Assembly (NCBI GenBank): GCA_963575745.1
Contig: CAUYUJ010014205.1
Location: forward strand, 96,001-160,000
Direction of reading: 5' to 3'
DNA from: Prorocentrum cordatum
Taxonomy: Eukaryota > Sar > Dinophyceae > Prorocentrales > Prorocentraceae
DNA length: 64,000 bases
The notes below the pieces were generated by a model. That model was not told the origin of the DNA. It was given only the letters and a program-made list of their open reading frames with translations, and searched no databases. How positions within the stretch are numbered: position 1 is the first letter of the stretch; each line of letters opens with the position of its first letter. Position numbers and translations under genes: made by a program. This document shows, piece after piece, positions 1-11,279 of this stretch.

Positions 1-330
1 TCCTGGAGCATCCCCATGGCAGAGAGATCACGTCGGGCGCCCCTGGCATTCCAACGAATTGGCCGATGCGCCCGAACTCTAGGTCTGTTGGGCCCGCGGA
101 TTGAACGCATCCATTCTTTCGGTGAAGCTGCTGCCAGAGGGGCGAAGATGTTTATTTGGGAGGATCGGGACAACCGGAACGCGTGAAGAAACATCCAGAG
201 CAGAGGCCGACTTTCGTTCTGGAGGCTTGCGCTCCTCTGGGCGGGCTCCCGCTGGGCGGGTTACTCGTCCCCCGAGCCGTTTCCCTGGCGGTCAAGGCGG
301 CTGGAGGCCTCCAGAGGCCCACCTAGATCT

Positions 331-565
331 CTCCTCGATCCCTCGATCTTCGACCCCTCGATCTTGGATTCCTCGCTCCCTCGGTCCTCGTTCTGTCGAT
401 CCCTCGATACCCGATCTCTGGAAAATCGATTCCTCGATGCTCGATTCCTCGATACTCGAGCCAACAAGCCTCGAGCCCTCGAACCTGTGACCCTTCCGTT
501 CTTTCGATTCAAACCTCGATCCCTCGATCTCTTGAGCATTGATCCCTCGAGATCTATTGAGACTC
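331..565. repeat. CTCGAT-rich degenerate tandem repeat
   Basis: A stretch built from variants of CTCGATCC and CTCGATNC, spaced about 7-16 bases apart. Open frames across it on both strands read as Ser/Arg/Asp-rich low-complexity protein and are explained by the repeat, so I do not call a gene. The repeat is strand-asymmetric, with CTCGAT on +. Confidence 0.75.
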
Positions 566-589
566 AGACCTCCGACGTAATTCCTGCGT

Positions 590-740
590 AAACGCAGCAC
601 GGAGGTATTTCGCCGTTTTCGGCCTCCGGGGGCCCTCGCCGGGCCCCACGGCGTCAAACACAACTCGAGATGAAAAGCCGGCCCTGGGCAAAGGGGCGAG
701 ACTTCGGTGGGGCCATCGAATCTCTGGGGATCTCTCGATT
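590..740 (+). repeat. Diverged dispersed repeat (copy 1 of 3)
   Basis: This block has the order 'gccgttttcggcctcc', a GGGCCCC box, 'cgtcaaacacaac', 'gatgaaaagc', then 'ggccctgggcaaaggg'. The same order recurs, diverged, at about 13990-14110 and 27385-27500. I see no coding capacity. The similarity was judged by eye and the ends are uncertain. Confidence 0.45.
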
Positions 741-2864
741 TCTGTGCTCATCTCTGGAGGCCCACCTCACTTTTGGATGAAGCCAGCGGCCTCGATCTCT
801 CTATGTAAGCCCCCTGGAGGTCTGGATGTAGCGTGTCCCCTGTGCACGCCCATACAATCGACCTTTTTGAACGAATCAGGACGGAAGTCTTTCGTCGTTT
901 CCTGCGTCCCAGACACCTGGCGCCTCGAAAAGATCCAAGCCAGTTCTTTGTTGTTCTTGATTTCTGGGGGAAAAGGTTCCCTGGGGAAGGGGTGAGTCGA
1001 ACGGGTTGGGGAGCCACGTATCGAACAGAAAACGAAGTGCCCGATGTCTGGGGATACCCGTTCTCGTGCTCTGGGGGCCAGCAGGAAGCGGTCCTGGGGC
1101 GAGAGACCAGTTGCTTGGGAAGGTGTCGAGAGGTTTGGTGACGAGGCTTACCAGAAAGTTGGGTACACATGACACGGCCCGCCTGGGCGAGGGATGGGTA
1201 GGTAGACACGGGGTTAGATGTCTTTCCAGCGCTCGGCCCTTGCATAGCCGGGCATGCCTTGCATCCGCATGTGTATCCAGCGCTGTGGCCCGGCCCCCCC
1301 GATGTACAGCATGACCACACGTGAATCCGTGTGTTTACAGCTTCACGGTGGTCAACAAATCACGACGTCGGATGTTTGCGGACACTTGTGCCCGTAGCGG
1401 GATCACGTCTCAGTTCGAAGTTTTGGAGGATCGAGCATCTTCACAATAAAAGTTTGACCTTGATTTTGGATGTCGTTTCCCCTTCATCCTAGAGGTCTTG
1501 TTTGGATGGTCGGCTTGCAAAACGGAGTTGGTTGATCTTCTAGAGTAGTTTCTTGCCACGTGGCAGAGGCAACGAAACATCAAAGCAAAAACAGTGTCGA
1601 CCCTGGAGCGGCCCCTCGATCGCTCCGACCTGCGTCGACGGCGGCGCCTTGGGACACGCCCTGCTTACACGTGCGCCGCCTACCGTAAGCCTCATCTGGC
1701 GCACCCTGACAGACCACCTCCTTGGCCAGACCAGGTCTTATGATGGAGGACCCGGGCTTCCGACGCCCTGAACAAGTCCGGACCGAGTTGTTTCTTTGTT
1801 TTCGGCGTTTGAGCGTCGTTTTCAGGTTTTTCATCTGACAGGAGCGATTTTCGACAAAACATTTATCCTCAGGAAATTGTCCGGAGCTCCAGGGACCTCG
1901 CATTGAAAAAATCGAACATCGGGTGTCTAGGCATGAACAGATCCTGAGGGAAAGGGCTCCTCAGGTTTTTCGCTTGCTTCCAGAATCCTTTCTGGACGCC
2001 GGGGCCGTCAAGAAACGAGTCGGCATAAAGAAACGTCTACAGGGAAAGCCTGATGGTCCAGGAGCTGTCTCCTTCATGACCCCTTTCCCTTTCCCTCATG
2101 GCAGCTTCGAATATCGTCAATGATTTGCCCTGAGCTCGGAAAGCTGTATATTTGGGGGCCAGCAGCCACAGTCCGTCCAGATTGCAGGGAGCGGAAATCG
2201 GGAAGTCTGGTAAAACACGTGAGCCCAAATCGCATTATATGTTCTATGAAATCATCTTGGGATCAGTGGCGTCAAATAACACATATTACGTGAGTTGGTC
2301 TGAGTTCGTCTGTCGGCCAAGTGCGTTGCAGATATGGCAAGATAGCTGTGTGCCTCTCCAGTCTTGCTCCTGACACCGGCACAGAACCTTGTGGTTGAGT
2401 ATGTTGCAATTGGGGTTCAAGCATGCTTTAAGTATCGTGCTACGAAGCATGAGCGGATTTGCGATCTGATCGATCTCTTTCTAGGCCTGAGGCGTGAGCT
2501 CGAGGACCTGATCTCTGTCGGACCTTGGCGTGCCAGCGTCTCATGTCGTCTCAATTCCGCCCTCTGGTAACATTCCTGTCGCCTCCTACTCCCGCGAACC
2601 CTGGGCTCGAGCTATCTTGTTGGACACATCAACTGGGCATCGAAAGTAAGACACCTTTATCAACGCGAGCTCTCGAAACGCATTGCCGATCCACCCTGAG
2701 ATGGCGCGGTATGAGAGGAAGCAGTCAGGGGGCAAGCTGCGCGACTTGGTCTGACTCCCGGCTGAGGTCGCGGCCTGCGACGGCACTGAGTGCCTCCGGG
2801 TCGCGGGTTTCACCCCGTGCGGAGAGAACCCGGACGAGGGAGCTGACGACATGGATGGCCATAT
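741..2864. other. Gene-free unique-looking sequence
   Basis: Mixed-composition DNA without a convincing coding region. The open frames (about 100-190 codons) overlap on both strands and resemble no family I know. The phrase 'acgtcggatgt' near 1368 also occurs in the 17.7-18.2 kb repeats. I found no tRNA-like or rRNA-like segment. Confidence 0.5.
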
Positions 2865-2904
2865 AGGCCCTCCCCCCGGCGGTTTGCCGCCGGGGGGAGG
2901 GCCT
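2865..2904. other. Perfect 18-bp hairpin with TTTG loop
   Basis: Positions 2865-2882 (from AGGCCCTCCCC to GGCGG) pair without mismatch with 2887-2904 around the loop TTTG at 2883-2886. The stem is almost pure G/C and would be very stable in DNA or RNA. No tandem array or open frame explains it. It could be a transcript 3' structure, the core of a small foldback element, or a recombination by-product. Confidence 0.85.
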
Positions 2905-3395
2905 TACACGCAGCAGCGCTACCCACCTTCAAGGAGCGGGGGTTCATGAAAGGTGGTTTCCGATCTGTCTGCTCGCCTCCTCGGCTCCTCCCAGTAACCC
3001 TCCTCATCCGCGTTCCTCCTCCTCCTGCTCCTACCTCCCTCCGTCTATCCTTCTCTCCTCTTTCCTCTTCTTCCGACAACCACCCTACCATAAGAGGTAC
3101 CCCCTCGCCCCCCCCCTCGCCGCCCCCCGAGATCTGATAATGTCTCGTGCGCGCTGCTCACCACCGCTTCTTCGGGTAAACGGCAGATGCATGGGGGGAT
3201 CCAGACAGGCAGGCAGTTTCGAAAAGGGTTTCCCCTACTTGTAGATACTTGTAGGTCCACCCCAGAGGGACACGCGTCTTGCCCCCTTCAGGCCCCTCCT
3301 CGAGGAGGGAGCTAGCCCCCTACGAGCTGCGGTCCAGAGATGAGGAGGCGGGCACCGAAGTGGGCTTCAGGTGCGGAGTTCTGCCCAAAACGTTC

Positions 3396-3735
3396 TCACC
3401 CTGCATCCCTCCTCTTCTCCTGCGTCCTCCCTCTCTCCCTTTTGCTTTTGCCCTGTCCCATCCCCTTTTTCCTCCTCCTCCTCCTCCTCCTCTTCCTCCT
3501 CATCCTCCTCTTCATCCCTCCTCATCCTCATTCCTTCCTACGTCCCTCTTTCATCCATCCCTCCCCCCCTCCCTCCCTCCCTCTTCCTCCTCCACCTCCT
3601 CCTCCTCCCCCTCCTCTTCTGTTTTCCTTCCTATTGCTTCTCATCTTTGCCTCGCTCTCCGCTCACCCCCCCCCCCTCGCCTCCGCCGCCGCCGGCCACT
3701 TTCCCTCCCGCCATATCCCTCCTCATCTTTGACGT
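3396..3735 (+). repeat. Long polypyrimidine (TCC/CCT) tract
   Basis: About 340 bases are nearly all C and T on the + strand, with runs of (CCT)n and (TCC)n. The three + frames read as long Ser/Pro/Leu-rich peptides only because pyrimidine tracts lack stop codons. Such homopurine-homopyrimidine DNA can form triplex (H-DNA). Confidence 0.9.
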
Positions 3736-3739
3736 TGCG

Positions 3740-4080
3740 CAAACTTAGGGATGCAGCCTGGAGCTTTACTGGACGTGTGAAAAAAGCGTACGCTGGCTAA
3801 GCGGAGCGGAAAACAAAGTCAACTTGGTTAGCACAGCAGACAAGGACAGGCCATTAGAAAAGAAGAGGGGCCCCAAGGGCTCAGAGTACACGCCAGAGAA
3901 AGGCGGTATGCAGGAGGAGGGACCGAACGGATGAGATCCTTAGTCGCAAAAGCTCATGATAAAGCAAGGATGCACCGAACGAGGGAGAGGACGAACTACG
4001 CGTGTACAGTAGCAGGCCTATGAACAGTGAGATGGTGCGCAGAATAAGTTCATCGCCGAAGTCCCCTCAACCAATACTGA
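3740..4080. other. Gene-free, lower-GC segment
   Basis: No long open frame and no recognisable repeat. The base composition is nearer balance than in the flanks. I see nothing further in it. Confidence 0.5.
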
Positions 4081-4085
4081 TACAC

Positions 4086-4402
4086 TAAACCCCCACCCGA
4101 GCACCATCATAGCAAGTCCTTGCGTGCAATCAAGGATAAAAATGACAAGGGTGAACATGACAAATTCTGGCAGGCGACGGGTGTAGCTAGGCCAGCTTAT
4201 CGTGATTCCACCTCCCCCCCACCTCCATTTGAGCCTCTAACCCCCTTCCCGAACACCACCATAGTAAGTAAAGGCGTGTAATCACTGAATAAACACATGA
4301 TAATATCTGAGAGGCGACGGGTATAGCAGCTATGACGAGAGAAGCTGGTGTGGCGATTGTACACTGGCGGGCTGGCGCGTAACTAGGCTGGCCTATCGTG
4401 AT
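4086..4402 (+). repeat. Imperfect direct duplication (about 150-160-bp unit)
   Basis: Two diverged copies lie head to tail. Both contain 'acccccNcccgaNcaccaNcatag', a 'gcgtgNaatcaN' segment, 'aggcgacgggt', and end with 'gcttatcgtgat' or 'gcctatcgtgat'. Copy 1 is about 4086-4206 and copy 2 about 4239-4402; copy 2 carries extra sequence before its end. It is non-coding as far as I can see. Confidence 0.65.
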
Positions 4403-5278
4403 GGAGCGTGGGCGAATGCGTATGGCTTGAGAGCGAGCGCCTGGCGAAGACCAAAACGGCGATAATTGTCAGTACTGTTTCTTCACCCACCCATCCGTGC
4501 CCCCAGTTATGCTTCTGTCGGCTAAACAGTTGTGCAGAGAAGTCTAGCGCGTGCGAAGTGGCTTGCCTAGGTAGCGCTGTGTACTAAGAACCAGCATGGC
4601 GGTAGTAAGCTGGTCTGGTTAAATGGCCAAGGCATGTGCCGGTGAGGCTTTGAGAGTTGGTCGTCCGAGCAGGCAGAGGAACGGAGGTAGAGTGGAGTGC
4701 AGGATGACCGAGGCTAAAGCTGCAACATTAACAGTAAAGAGGGTACACGCGTGGCGGCAATTCTCGGGCTGCTACCCAGGGTTTTCATCTCCACCCCAGT
4801 CCTCCAGGGCCTCGGGACCCCCATGCTGTTTTGAAATTATTTTCGGGTTTAGCACGGACCCTGGGTACCATAGGTTGGAACAGTGTACTTGGTTGGCCTG
4901 TGCTCTGGCGATGCCAGTGGCAGCACGTGGGGCTGCTACTTATGTCGGTTAAATCGGGGGGCATTCTTTTGTATCCAGGGGGGCTTAAACGGTAGAGTAC
5001 ACAATCGGCTGAAAAAGTTCTGGCAGCATCAATAAGCAAAGTGCGTTTGAGCAGAGCAAATTCATTGTGAGCAGCGTAGGGTGCCCGAGGCCCCCCCTCC
5101 CAACTCAGATTCCCTACCGCAATCAAGAAACTAATCATCAAGGATGGGGCAACAGTAGTCACAGAGATGGCGACAGGCAGAAACAGCGTCCCTGGACAGC
5201 CCATCAGCAGGCAGAACGACCCAGAATAGGGAGGGGGGAGCAGGTGCAGTGCCGAGCCAAGGCCAGAGAAGCACGTGC
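4403..5278. other. Gene-free segment with weak open frames
   Basis: A minus-strand open frame (about 5381-4785, 198 codons) encodes a hydrophobic stretch followed by a Cys/His-bearing tail. It resembles no family I know and overlaps a plus-strand frame of similar quality, so I do not call it as a gene. I see nothing else definite. Confidence 0.35.
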
Positions 5279-5306
5279 GCCTGGTGTCCGCAAGCGGACA
5301 CCAGGC
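5279..5306. other. Perfect 13-bp palindrome with 2-nt centre
   Basis: GCCTGGTGTCCGC (5279-5291) is followed by AA and its exact reverse complement (5294-5306). A 2-nt loop is too tight for an ideal RNA hairpin, so a cruciform, a dimeric binding site or a slightly opened hairpin is more likely. It stands alone in gene-free DNA. Confidence 0.85.
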
Positions 5307-5499
5307 CCCACATATCCCCCAAGGCCCTAGCAGGAAATCACATCGGAGGGGGGAGGAGAGGTCAGAGGCCCAGAGCATCACAAGTTAGAAGCAAGAGAAA
5401 TATGAGATACGAATCACTTGAGTGACCAGGATGCCAGCAACTGTGCGATTAGGGGGGGAGAGGCCGCTCAGTAATCCGTGTTCTGTTAGTCCTTGTAGT

Positions 5500-6600
5500 T
5501 CTGGCGGTGGCTGATGTGGAGGTTGCGTGGTCCTAGACAGCTCCCAGTAGCCCTTGTCAGTTGTGATGCGGTACCCAGTGCACATGAGGTTCATGTGATG
5601 GGAGATGTGAGGTCGTGGATCCAAACATCCCATTTTGCGCCGGTAGTGTGCCTCTTGTATGCTGTCGCATGGATAGTCTGTGTGTGGGAACTTGTTCTAC
5701 CCCCAGTAGTCTCCACCGTCTGTCTGTCTGGTGGGGAACCTTGGCTTAGGTGTTGGTGGTGCTTTGTGCTCTGGCACTGGAAACTTGGGCGTGAGCATAA
5801 TCGGTGCTGCCAATGCCGTGGTAATTTCCAGTCGCTGCCAGAGTTCTGCATTCGCGCATGTTGCATTGTCGTATTTATTCAAAGCATTGTTGGAATTATT
5901 GCTGGTGGTGCCGTATAGTGACTAGGCATTGCATGAATATCTATCTGATCGGTGGCGTCTTCGACATAGTCTGTTTCGATGTGATCCGTGTGTTGGGGTA
6001 TCGGTGTTGAGCCTGTCTGACCGTCTGGTAAATGGATCGGTGGTGCTTTTGGTCGGAAGCAGATTTTCAGGGTATCTGTGGTACTAGCTTTGATGCTGGT
6101 ATTTCGGTGAGCCATTTTTGTGCCGTTGTTGCTTCGGGAGGTGGGCAGATCACGGGGATCTTGAGTCTTGGTGGGGGTGGGTGGATCGGGCTGCGAATCA
6201 CTCGGGCGGTATTGGGCTGCTGCGTGGTATGTGTTTTTATGTATGTTGGTTATTGGGCAGGCGTGGTAGTAGCTTGCTGTTGTGTAGCAGGGTCTACCTG
6301 TCGTGTTGGTTGTGGTGAGTCTTCCGAAAGGTGGTCGCTGCTTGTGGAGCTTGAGGCAGATGTGGGGAGGTTGTGGTCATTGTGCAGCGTGTCGATTGGG
6401 TTGCATATTTGCTGTAAGAGCCGTGTTGTGTCTTGTATGCGTATTGCCCAGTCGTATTGAATTTCTTCGTCGTATTCTCGGCATGAGTGGAGTCATTGTG
6501 ATACCGTGATGATGGTTTGCTTGATTGTGTCGTTCATTGTTCTTGTAAGTGCGCTGATCATGGAGGTGGGGTGTTTGTTAGTGAGGTTGACTGCTAATCT
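5500..6600. other. G/T-skewed gene-free block
   Basis: The + strand is strongly enriched in G and T over about 1.1 kb (many TGGT, GTGTT, TTGGG words) and has lower GC than the rest of the window. Open frames on + give Val/Cys/Gly/Trp-rich peptides that follow from the skew. I recognise no gene or RNA. Confidence 0.55.
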
Positions 6601-6849
6601 AAAGTTCTCGTGGTACAAGTAGCGCGTCGCAAGGTCTTGTATGCTTCGACCAGGCAGTAGTCGTGGTTGATCGTCTGGTCGTGGTCGCCGTGGAGAAAGG
6701 TGTGTGTCTGCCGGCTTGGCGTCCTTGAGTATGAAGTATGTAATCGTCTTGGTGGGTGGGAGCTTGAACGTTGAGAGTCGCGTCGCGCATGGGTCAGGCT
6801 CGAGTGGTGGATGCGGTATGGCGTGCTGGTGATTGTTGCTGATGAAATA

Positions 6850-6970
6850 CTCGCCTCCTCCTCCTCCTCCTCCCTCATCTCCCTCATCTCCCTCCTCTTC
6901 TTGCCTTTCCCTTTCTTATCTTCCATCCCCTTCCTCCACCCCTCCTTGTCTTCCTCCTTTTCCTCGTCGC
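6850..6970 (+). repeat. TCC/CTCCCT polypyrimidine tract
   Basis: About 120 bases of (TCC)n-like pyrimidine sequence. It explains the Ser/Leu-rich frame on + and the Glu/Lys-rich frame on -. Confidence 0.85.
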
Positions 6971-7555
6971 TGAATTGGACCAAAACACGCATGTCTTGTT
7001 ATACTGGCCGCGTGTAGCTTTTGCAAGCATGTGTTCACATGTTCCGCACAAGCATGCAGGTACTTATCCTCCCTCCTTTCCCCTTCTTCCCTCGTATCAG
7101 GAGGGGGACCGCGGTAAGCCCAGGATGCATCATCGACGCTGCAGCACACCCTGCCGAACCAAATTCATCCTCGGGATCCCCTGCAAGCAGTTCATGTCAT
7201 TACAAAGAGCACCATCTGAGGAGATACATTGCGAGAGCACCATTTTGAATAATGAGCCTGTTGCCATCCTTGTAACAGTTGTGCGTGTTGTGTTTGGGGG
7301 TCATACAACTGGTGTGCGTTTCAGGTAAGACCCTTGTTTTGAAAAGGATTCAATGACTAACAACTAACATGCTCTTGCTATGAATGAGTCCGACGAGTGT
7401 GCACGGCGTTACAGTGAGAGCCACGTTTTGAAGTCGATTCGCCCTCGAACCGTGAAGCTGCTGGAACAACAGTTCCAGGATCATAGCCGATAGGGAAGTC
7501 TCAAGCGAAACCCTGGACCACCATAGTGACACGTTTGACGAGGAAAAAAGATCTT
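6971..7555. other. Gene-free interval
   Basis: No supported gene, repeat array or RNA. Short open frames on both strands lack recognisable motifs. Confidence 0.45.
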
Positions 7556-7564
7556 TGTGCAAGG

Positions 7565-7690
7565 ACGAGGGCTGGAGGAGGGGGAGGGTGAGAAGGGGGG
7601 ATCGGAGGCAGACGACGAAGATGAGGAGGGGAGGGAGAGAAGGAGGGGGATTGGGAGGAGGAGGAGGAGGAGGAGGAGGAGGATCATCGT
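7565..7690 (+). repeat. AGG/GGA polypurine tract
   Basis: Nearly pure purine on +, ending in about ten GGA repeats at 7655-7683. It is the purine counterpart of the pyrimidine tracts at 3.4 and 6.85 kb. A second short AGG tract lies at about 7866-7914. Confidence 0.85.
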
Positions 7691-8154
7691 TCCCTCGCTC
7701 CTTCCTTTTTCCTCCTTCCCTGGAGCGAGGGCAGGGCGCAGGGAAGGGTTTGTGGCTCCAGCCAGGTGCGTCCACGACACGCGGAGGCCGACTCGCGACA
7801 CAGAGGGCCCCTACCCAACCCCAGTTGCTTGGCAAACGGTGATGGCGTGGCAGCACCTACGCCTAGGAGGGGGGGGGAGGAAGAGGAGGAGAAGGAGGAG
7901 GAGGAGGACGGATGGATGGCAAGTTCTGCTCCCGCCCCGGATCCTGACCCTCGGACGTCCCCGGACGTCCCCGGAGGCCCGACACTTCCCCCTCGAGTCG
8001 GAGGGCCTCGACCCTCGAGGGTCGGGGGCAAAATTCGGCAGGGATGGAGGGCAGGAGGGCGGGCCCAATCCTGCCGGGCGCAAGGCGGATCTTCTACGCG
8101 AAGTTCGGGGCCAGCCGCGGAGAGGCCGACGGCGACGGAGCAGGCCCTGCTCAG

Positions 8155-9522
8155 CGACGTCGTCGTCGTCGCCGCCGTCGTCGCCACGGCCCAGCGCGGC
8201 TGAGCTGGCCGTGGCGGCGCAGTGAGTTCCGAGCAGATCTCGTCCTGAAGGGGGAACGTCAGCTTAGCCAGGCTCGGTGATCCTGCATCGAGGACCCAGT
8301 AATTCTCCGAGGTTCGAGGTTCGAGCATCGATGTCGTCGTCCTCTTCGTCGTCTTGGCCGCCGCCATCGCCGCCACCGCCGCCGTCGGCGTCAGCGTCGT
8401 CGTCGTCCTCGTCCTCGTAGTCGCCGTCGTCGTCGTCTTCGTCGTCACCGTCGCTGTAGTCGTCGTCACAACCGTTCTCGCCCTCGTCCTCGTGCTCGTC
8501 CTCGTCGTCGTCAGGACAATCCGTTCAGAATCGGTCATCCGACCCCTCCCGCGGTCCAGGCCTGGCCGGTTGTTCGAGCTGCGTCCAGCCGGGGCGACGA
8601 AATTATCCAGGAGCCAAACATTTCCGATACGATGACCGTCATCGTCGTCGTTTTGGTCGTGGTCGTCGTCTTCGTCGCCGTTCTCGTCGTCGTCGTGGCG
8701 CGCAGAGGTCTCCATAGGTCCATAGGTCCTCTGAGGCCTGCGGAGGCTCAACATAACAGCGAGAAGCTCCCAATGATTTCGATGCATGTCGTCATCTTCG
8801 TCGTCGTCGTGGTGGTGGTCGTCGTCGCGCAGGTACCCGCAACTCCGACGCATTGATTTTTTCAACCCATTGACCCCAGAGGTCTCGACCCATCCAACGC
8901 TGATTTTTGTTGGTCCCCGACCCATGTTGGATGGTCCCAGAGCCCAAAAACGGCCCCCAGACGCCATCAATGGAAAATCCTGCGCATTGAAACAGATCAC
9001 GGCCCAGGAAGTATGGGGAGCCGACGCTCAGGTATGCAGAGGCCTCTGGAGGGTTCCAGATGCCCAGAAAGGGTCAGAAGCGTAAAAGAAAACAACAACA
9101 TATCCACGTCGTCGTCGTCGTCGCTGTCGCCGTCGCCGTCGTCCGACCAACATGCGCTCAAAAACAGTCGCCCAGACCCTCCTGGGGCCCCTCCTGGCAG
9201 GTGTTTTCGAGCCGCGTCCGGGCGCGCGCGACGACCCGCCACGACGACGTCGATGTCGGCAGCGTCGGCGGAGATCGCCGCAGGTCTCCAGAGGTCCCTG
9301 CAGGGCCTCCTGAGGTCCCTGCGGGGTCTCCGTGGGTATCCGAGGGCCTCCAGAAGCCTCCAAAAAGTCCTGGCGCCCCAGTGGCCAGGGGCATCCAAAA
9401 TCCTGTTTCTTTTGGATCCTCGCCGCAGTCGTCGTCGTCGTCGTTGTCGTCGTCGTCGTCGTCCTCCTCCTCCTCCTCCTCCTCCTCCTCCTCCTCCTCC
9501 TCCTCCTCCTCCTCCTCCTCGT
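8155..9522 (+). repeat. Cluster of GTC/TCG and TCC trinucleotide tracts
   Basis: Repeated blocks of (GTC)n or (TCG)n lie near 8158-8190, 8331-8512, 8637-8700, 8788-8830, 9108-9145 and 9427-9465. The last passes directly into about eighteen TCC repeats (9466-9520). Long frames on both strands (poly-Val, poly-Ser, poly-Thr/Asp) are by-products of these tracts. Confidence 0.85.
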
Positions 9523-10687
9523 CACCGCACACGGAGGCGACACGGAGCGCGCCACTAAGGGCGCGATCACCACGCTGCTCGACGTCGCCGAGGGCTGCAG
9601 GGCGCGCAAGATCACCATCGGCCTCGGCCCCGAGGACGCGGGCTCGGCGGAGCTCGTGTGCTCGCTCCTCTACCTGGGATTCCAGGCGCAGCCCTCAGAT
9701 CGACGATCCAGTTCTTGTCCTCAGGTTCGGCCTCTGGGAGGCCGTTTCGAGCCCCGGGATCGTCAGACACCGATTTGATGTGAGAAGCCAGCCAGGATGA
9801 TCCAAGAATCGATGGTGACTGGACTTCGGAGCCCGAGGGTCGACGTGCAAAGCGTTCGGACGTTCCTGGCCCCCTCGGGACCTCCTCGTCGCCACGGCTG
9901 GGTCCGCCTCGAGGTCCTCGTCGGAACGCGCTTCGGGACGGGCCCGGGGGGGCCATCGCTGAGGCGGGCGGCCCAGACCGCCGACACCGCAAAAAGTCGC
10001 TGTGGCCGTCTGTGCCTTCCTCGTGCCGCCCTGGGACCGTCCGAAAAGGAGGAAATGGCCCGGGGGTGACAGGCAGGTCCCACGGGCGGACGGCAGCGGG
10101 AGAGGGGCGACCGACGGGAGGCCGAGAGGCGCCCTCCTGGGACGCGGGGTGGCCCTCCGGGGCCACCCGAGGGCGTCTAATGGGAGTGTGGTCTGCCCCC
10201 CCCCCCCCGTCGACTGCGTCCTTGCTAACGGCTCCCGAGGCTTCTGGAGGCCTCCAGAAGCTCCACAAGGGGCCCGAGAGACGGCATCGATTGTCCAATG
10301 CCCTACCCCCTCGAACCTCCCCGAACCACCTCGACTCCTCGGAGGAGGAGGTGGGCGGGAGGAGGGGCACTGATGCAGGCGGGCGGGGGCGGAGGTCGTC
10401 GACCGCCGCATGGAGCCCCAAGGGGGCACAGCTTGGGGTGCAAGCCAGGCCTCTGCTTACATCAAGCTGTTCGAGCCGCATCCTTCCTCAGATCTGGCGT
10501 CGTCAATTACTCACTGCGTGGAGCTCCCCATATGTGCATCTACTCGCATGGACCTGTCCGCCGTGAATGTCTATGCGCAAGAGCTTTCGAATATAAACGG
10601 GCTTCAGTTGTGGCGGTCTGGTCATGAATCTAACTGCGAATGAATTGGAGTGTGAATGAGCCTCAGTAGTACGAGCGCGTCTCTGCG
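9523..10687. other. GC-rich interval with several overlapping frames
   Basis: Plus-strand and minus-strand frames of 100-290 codons overlap throughout. None contains a recognised motif and all are Arg/Pro/Ala/Gly-rich as expected at this GC level. I cannot support a gene. A CCCCCCCCCC run lies at about 10198-10207. Confidence 0.35.
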
Positions 10688-10790
10688 CATGAGCCTGGGG
10701 CCTCCTGGGGCCTCCTGAAACCTACTGGGGCTTCCTGGGGCCTCCAGGAGCCTCTTGGGGCCTCCTGGGACCTCCCAGGGAGGCTTCGTG
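10688..10790 (+). repeat. CCTCCTGGGG minisatellite, block 1
   Basis: Degenerate tandem copies of a roughly 10-bp word close to GGGGCCTCCT. The same word builds blocks at 11075-11262, 16628-16895 and 19296-19660. Confidence 0.8.
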
Positions 10791-11050
10791 CCCCAGGAGA
10801 GGCCCAATCTATAGCAACCAACGTACATAAAAACATTGCGGATCGGAGCCACAGGAGAAGGGCAATCTATAGGAACACACGTAAAGCACCAAGGACTCGT
10901 GCCCCAGGAGAGGCCCAACATATAGGAACATAAGTAAAACATTTAGGATTGTGTTCACAGGAGAAGGACAATCTATAGAAACATACGTATAACGTCAAGG
11001 ATTCGTGCTCCAGGTGAGGCCAAATCTATAGGAGCATACGTAAAACACAT
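10780..11050 (+). repeat. About 53-bp tandem repeat, five copies
   Basis: Each copy contains 'caggagaNgg', 'caatctatagNaac', 'acgtaNaac' and 'Naaggattcgtg'. The CAATCTAT box recurs at 10805, 10863, 10916, 10969 and about 11022, so the spacing is 53-58 bp. It is non-coding and sits between two CCTCCTGGGG blocks. Confidence 0.75.
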
Positions 11051-11074
11051 GGGATTGGAGCCATTCCTGTTGCC

Positions 11075-11262
11075 TTCTGAGGCCTCCTGCTCCTGGGGCC
11101 TCTCGGGGCCTCCTGTTGCCTTCGGAAGTCTCCTGGCGCTTCCTGGGGCCTCCTGGGGCCTCCTGTGGCTTCCTGAGGCCTCCTGGAGCTTCCTGGGGCC
11201 TCCTGGAGCCTCTTGGGACATCTTGTGGCCTCTTGAGTCTTTCTGTGGCCTCCTGATCCCAC
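11075..11262 (+). repeat. CCTCCTGGGG minisatellite, block 2
   Basis: The same roughly 10-bp unit as at 10.69 kb, running directly on from the 53-bp repeat array. The minus-strand frames across it (Gln/Glu/Ala/Pro/Gly-rich) are repeat artefacts. Confidence 0.8.
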
Positions 11263-11279
11263 GAGTCTGGCCACCAAAA

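Noticed and set aside
4785-5381. 198-codon minus-strand frame with hydrophobic segments
   Set aside because: No recognised domain and a competing plus frame; hydrophobicity can follow from base skew here.
7684-9000. A 438-codon minus-strand open frame
   Set aside because: It is created by GTC/TCC trinucleotide tracts (poly-Thr, Asp, Ser). No motif, no start context, and equally long frames exist on the other strand.
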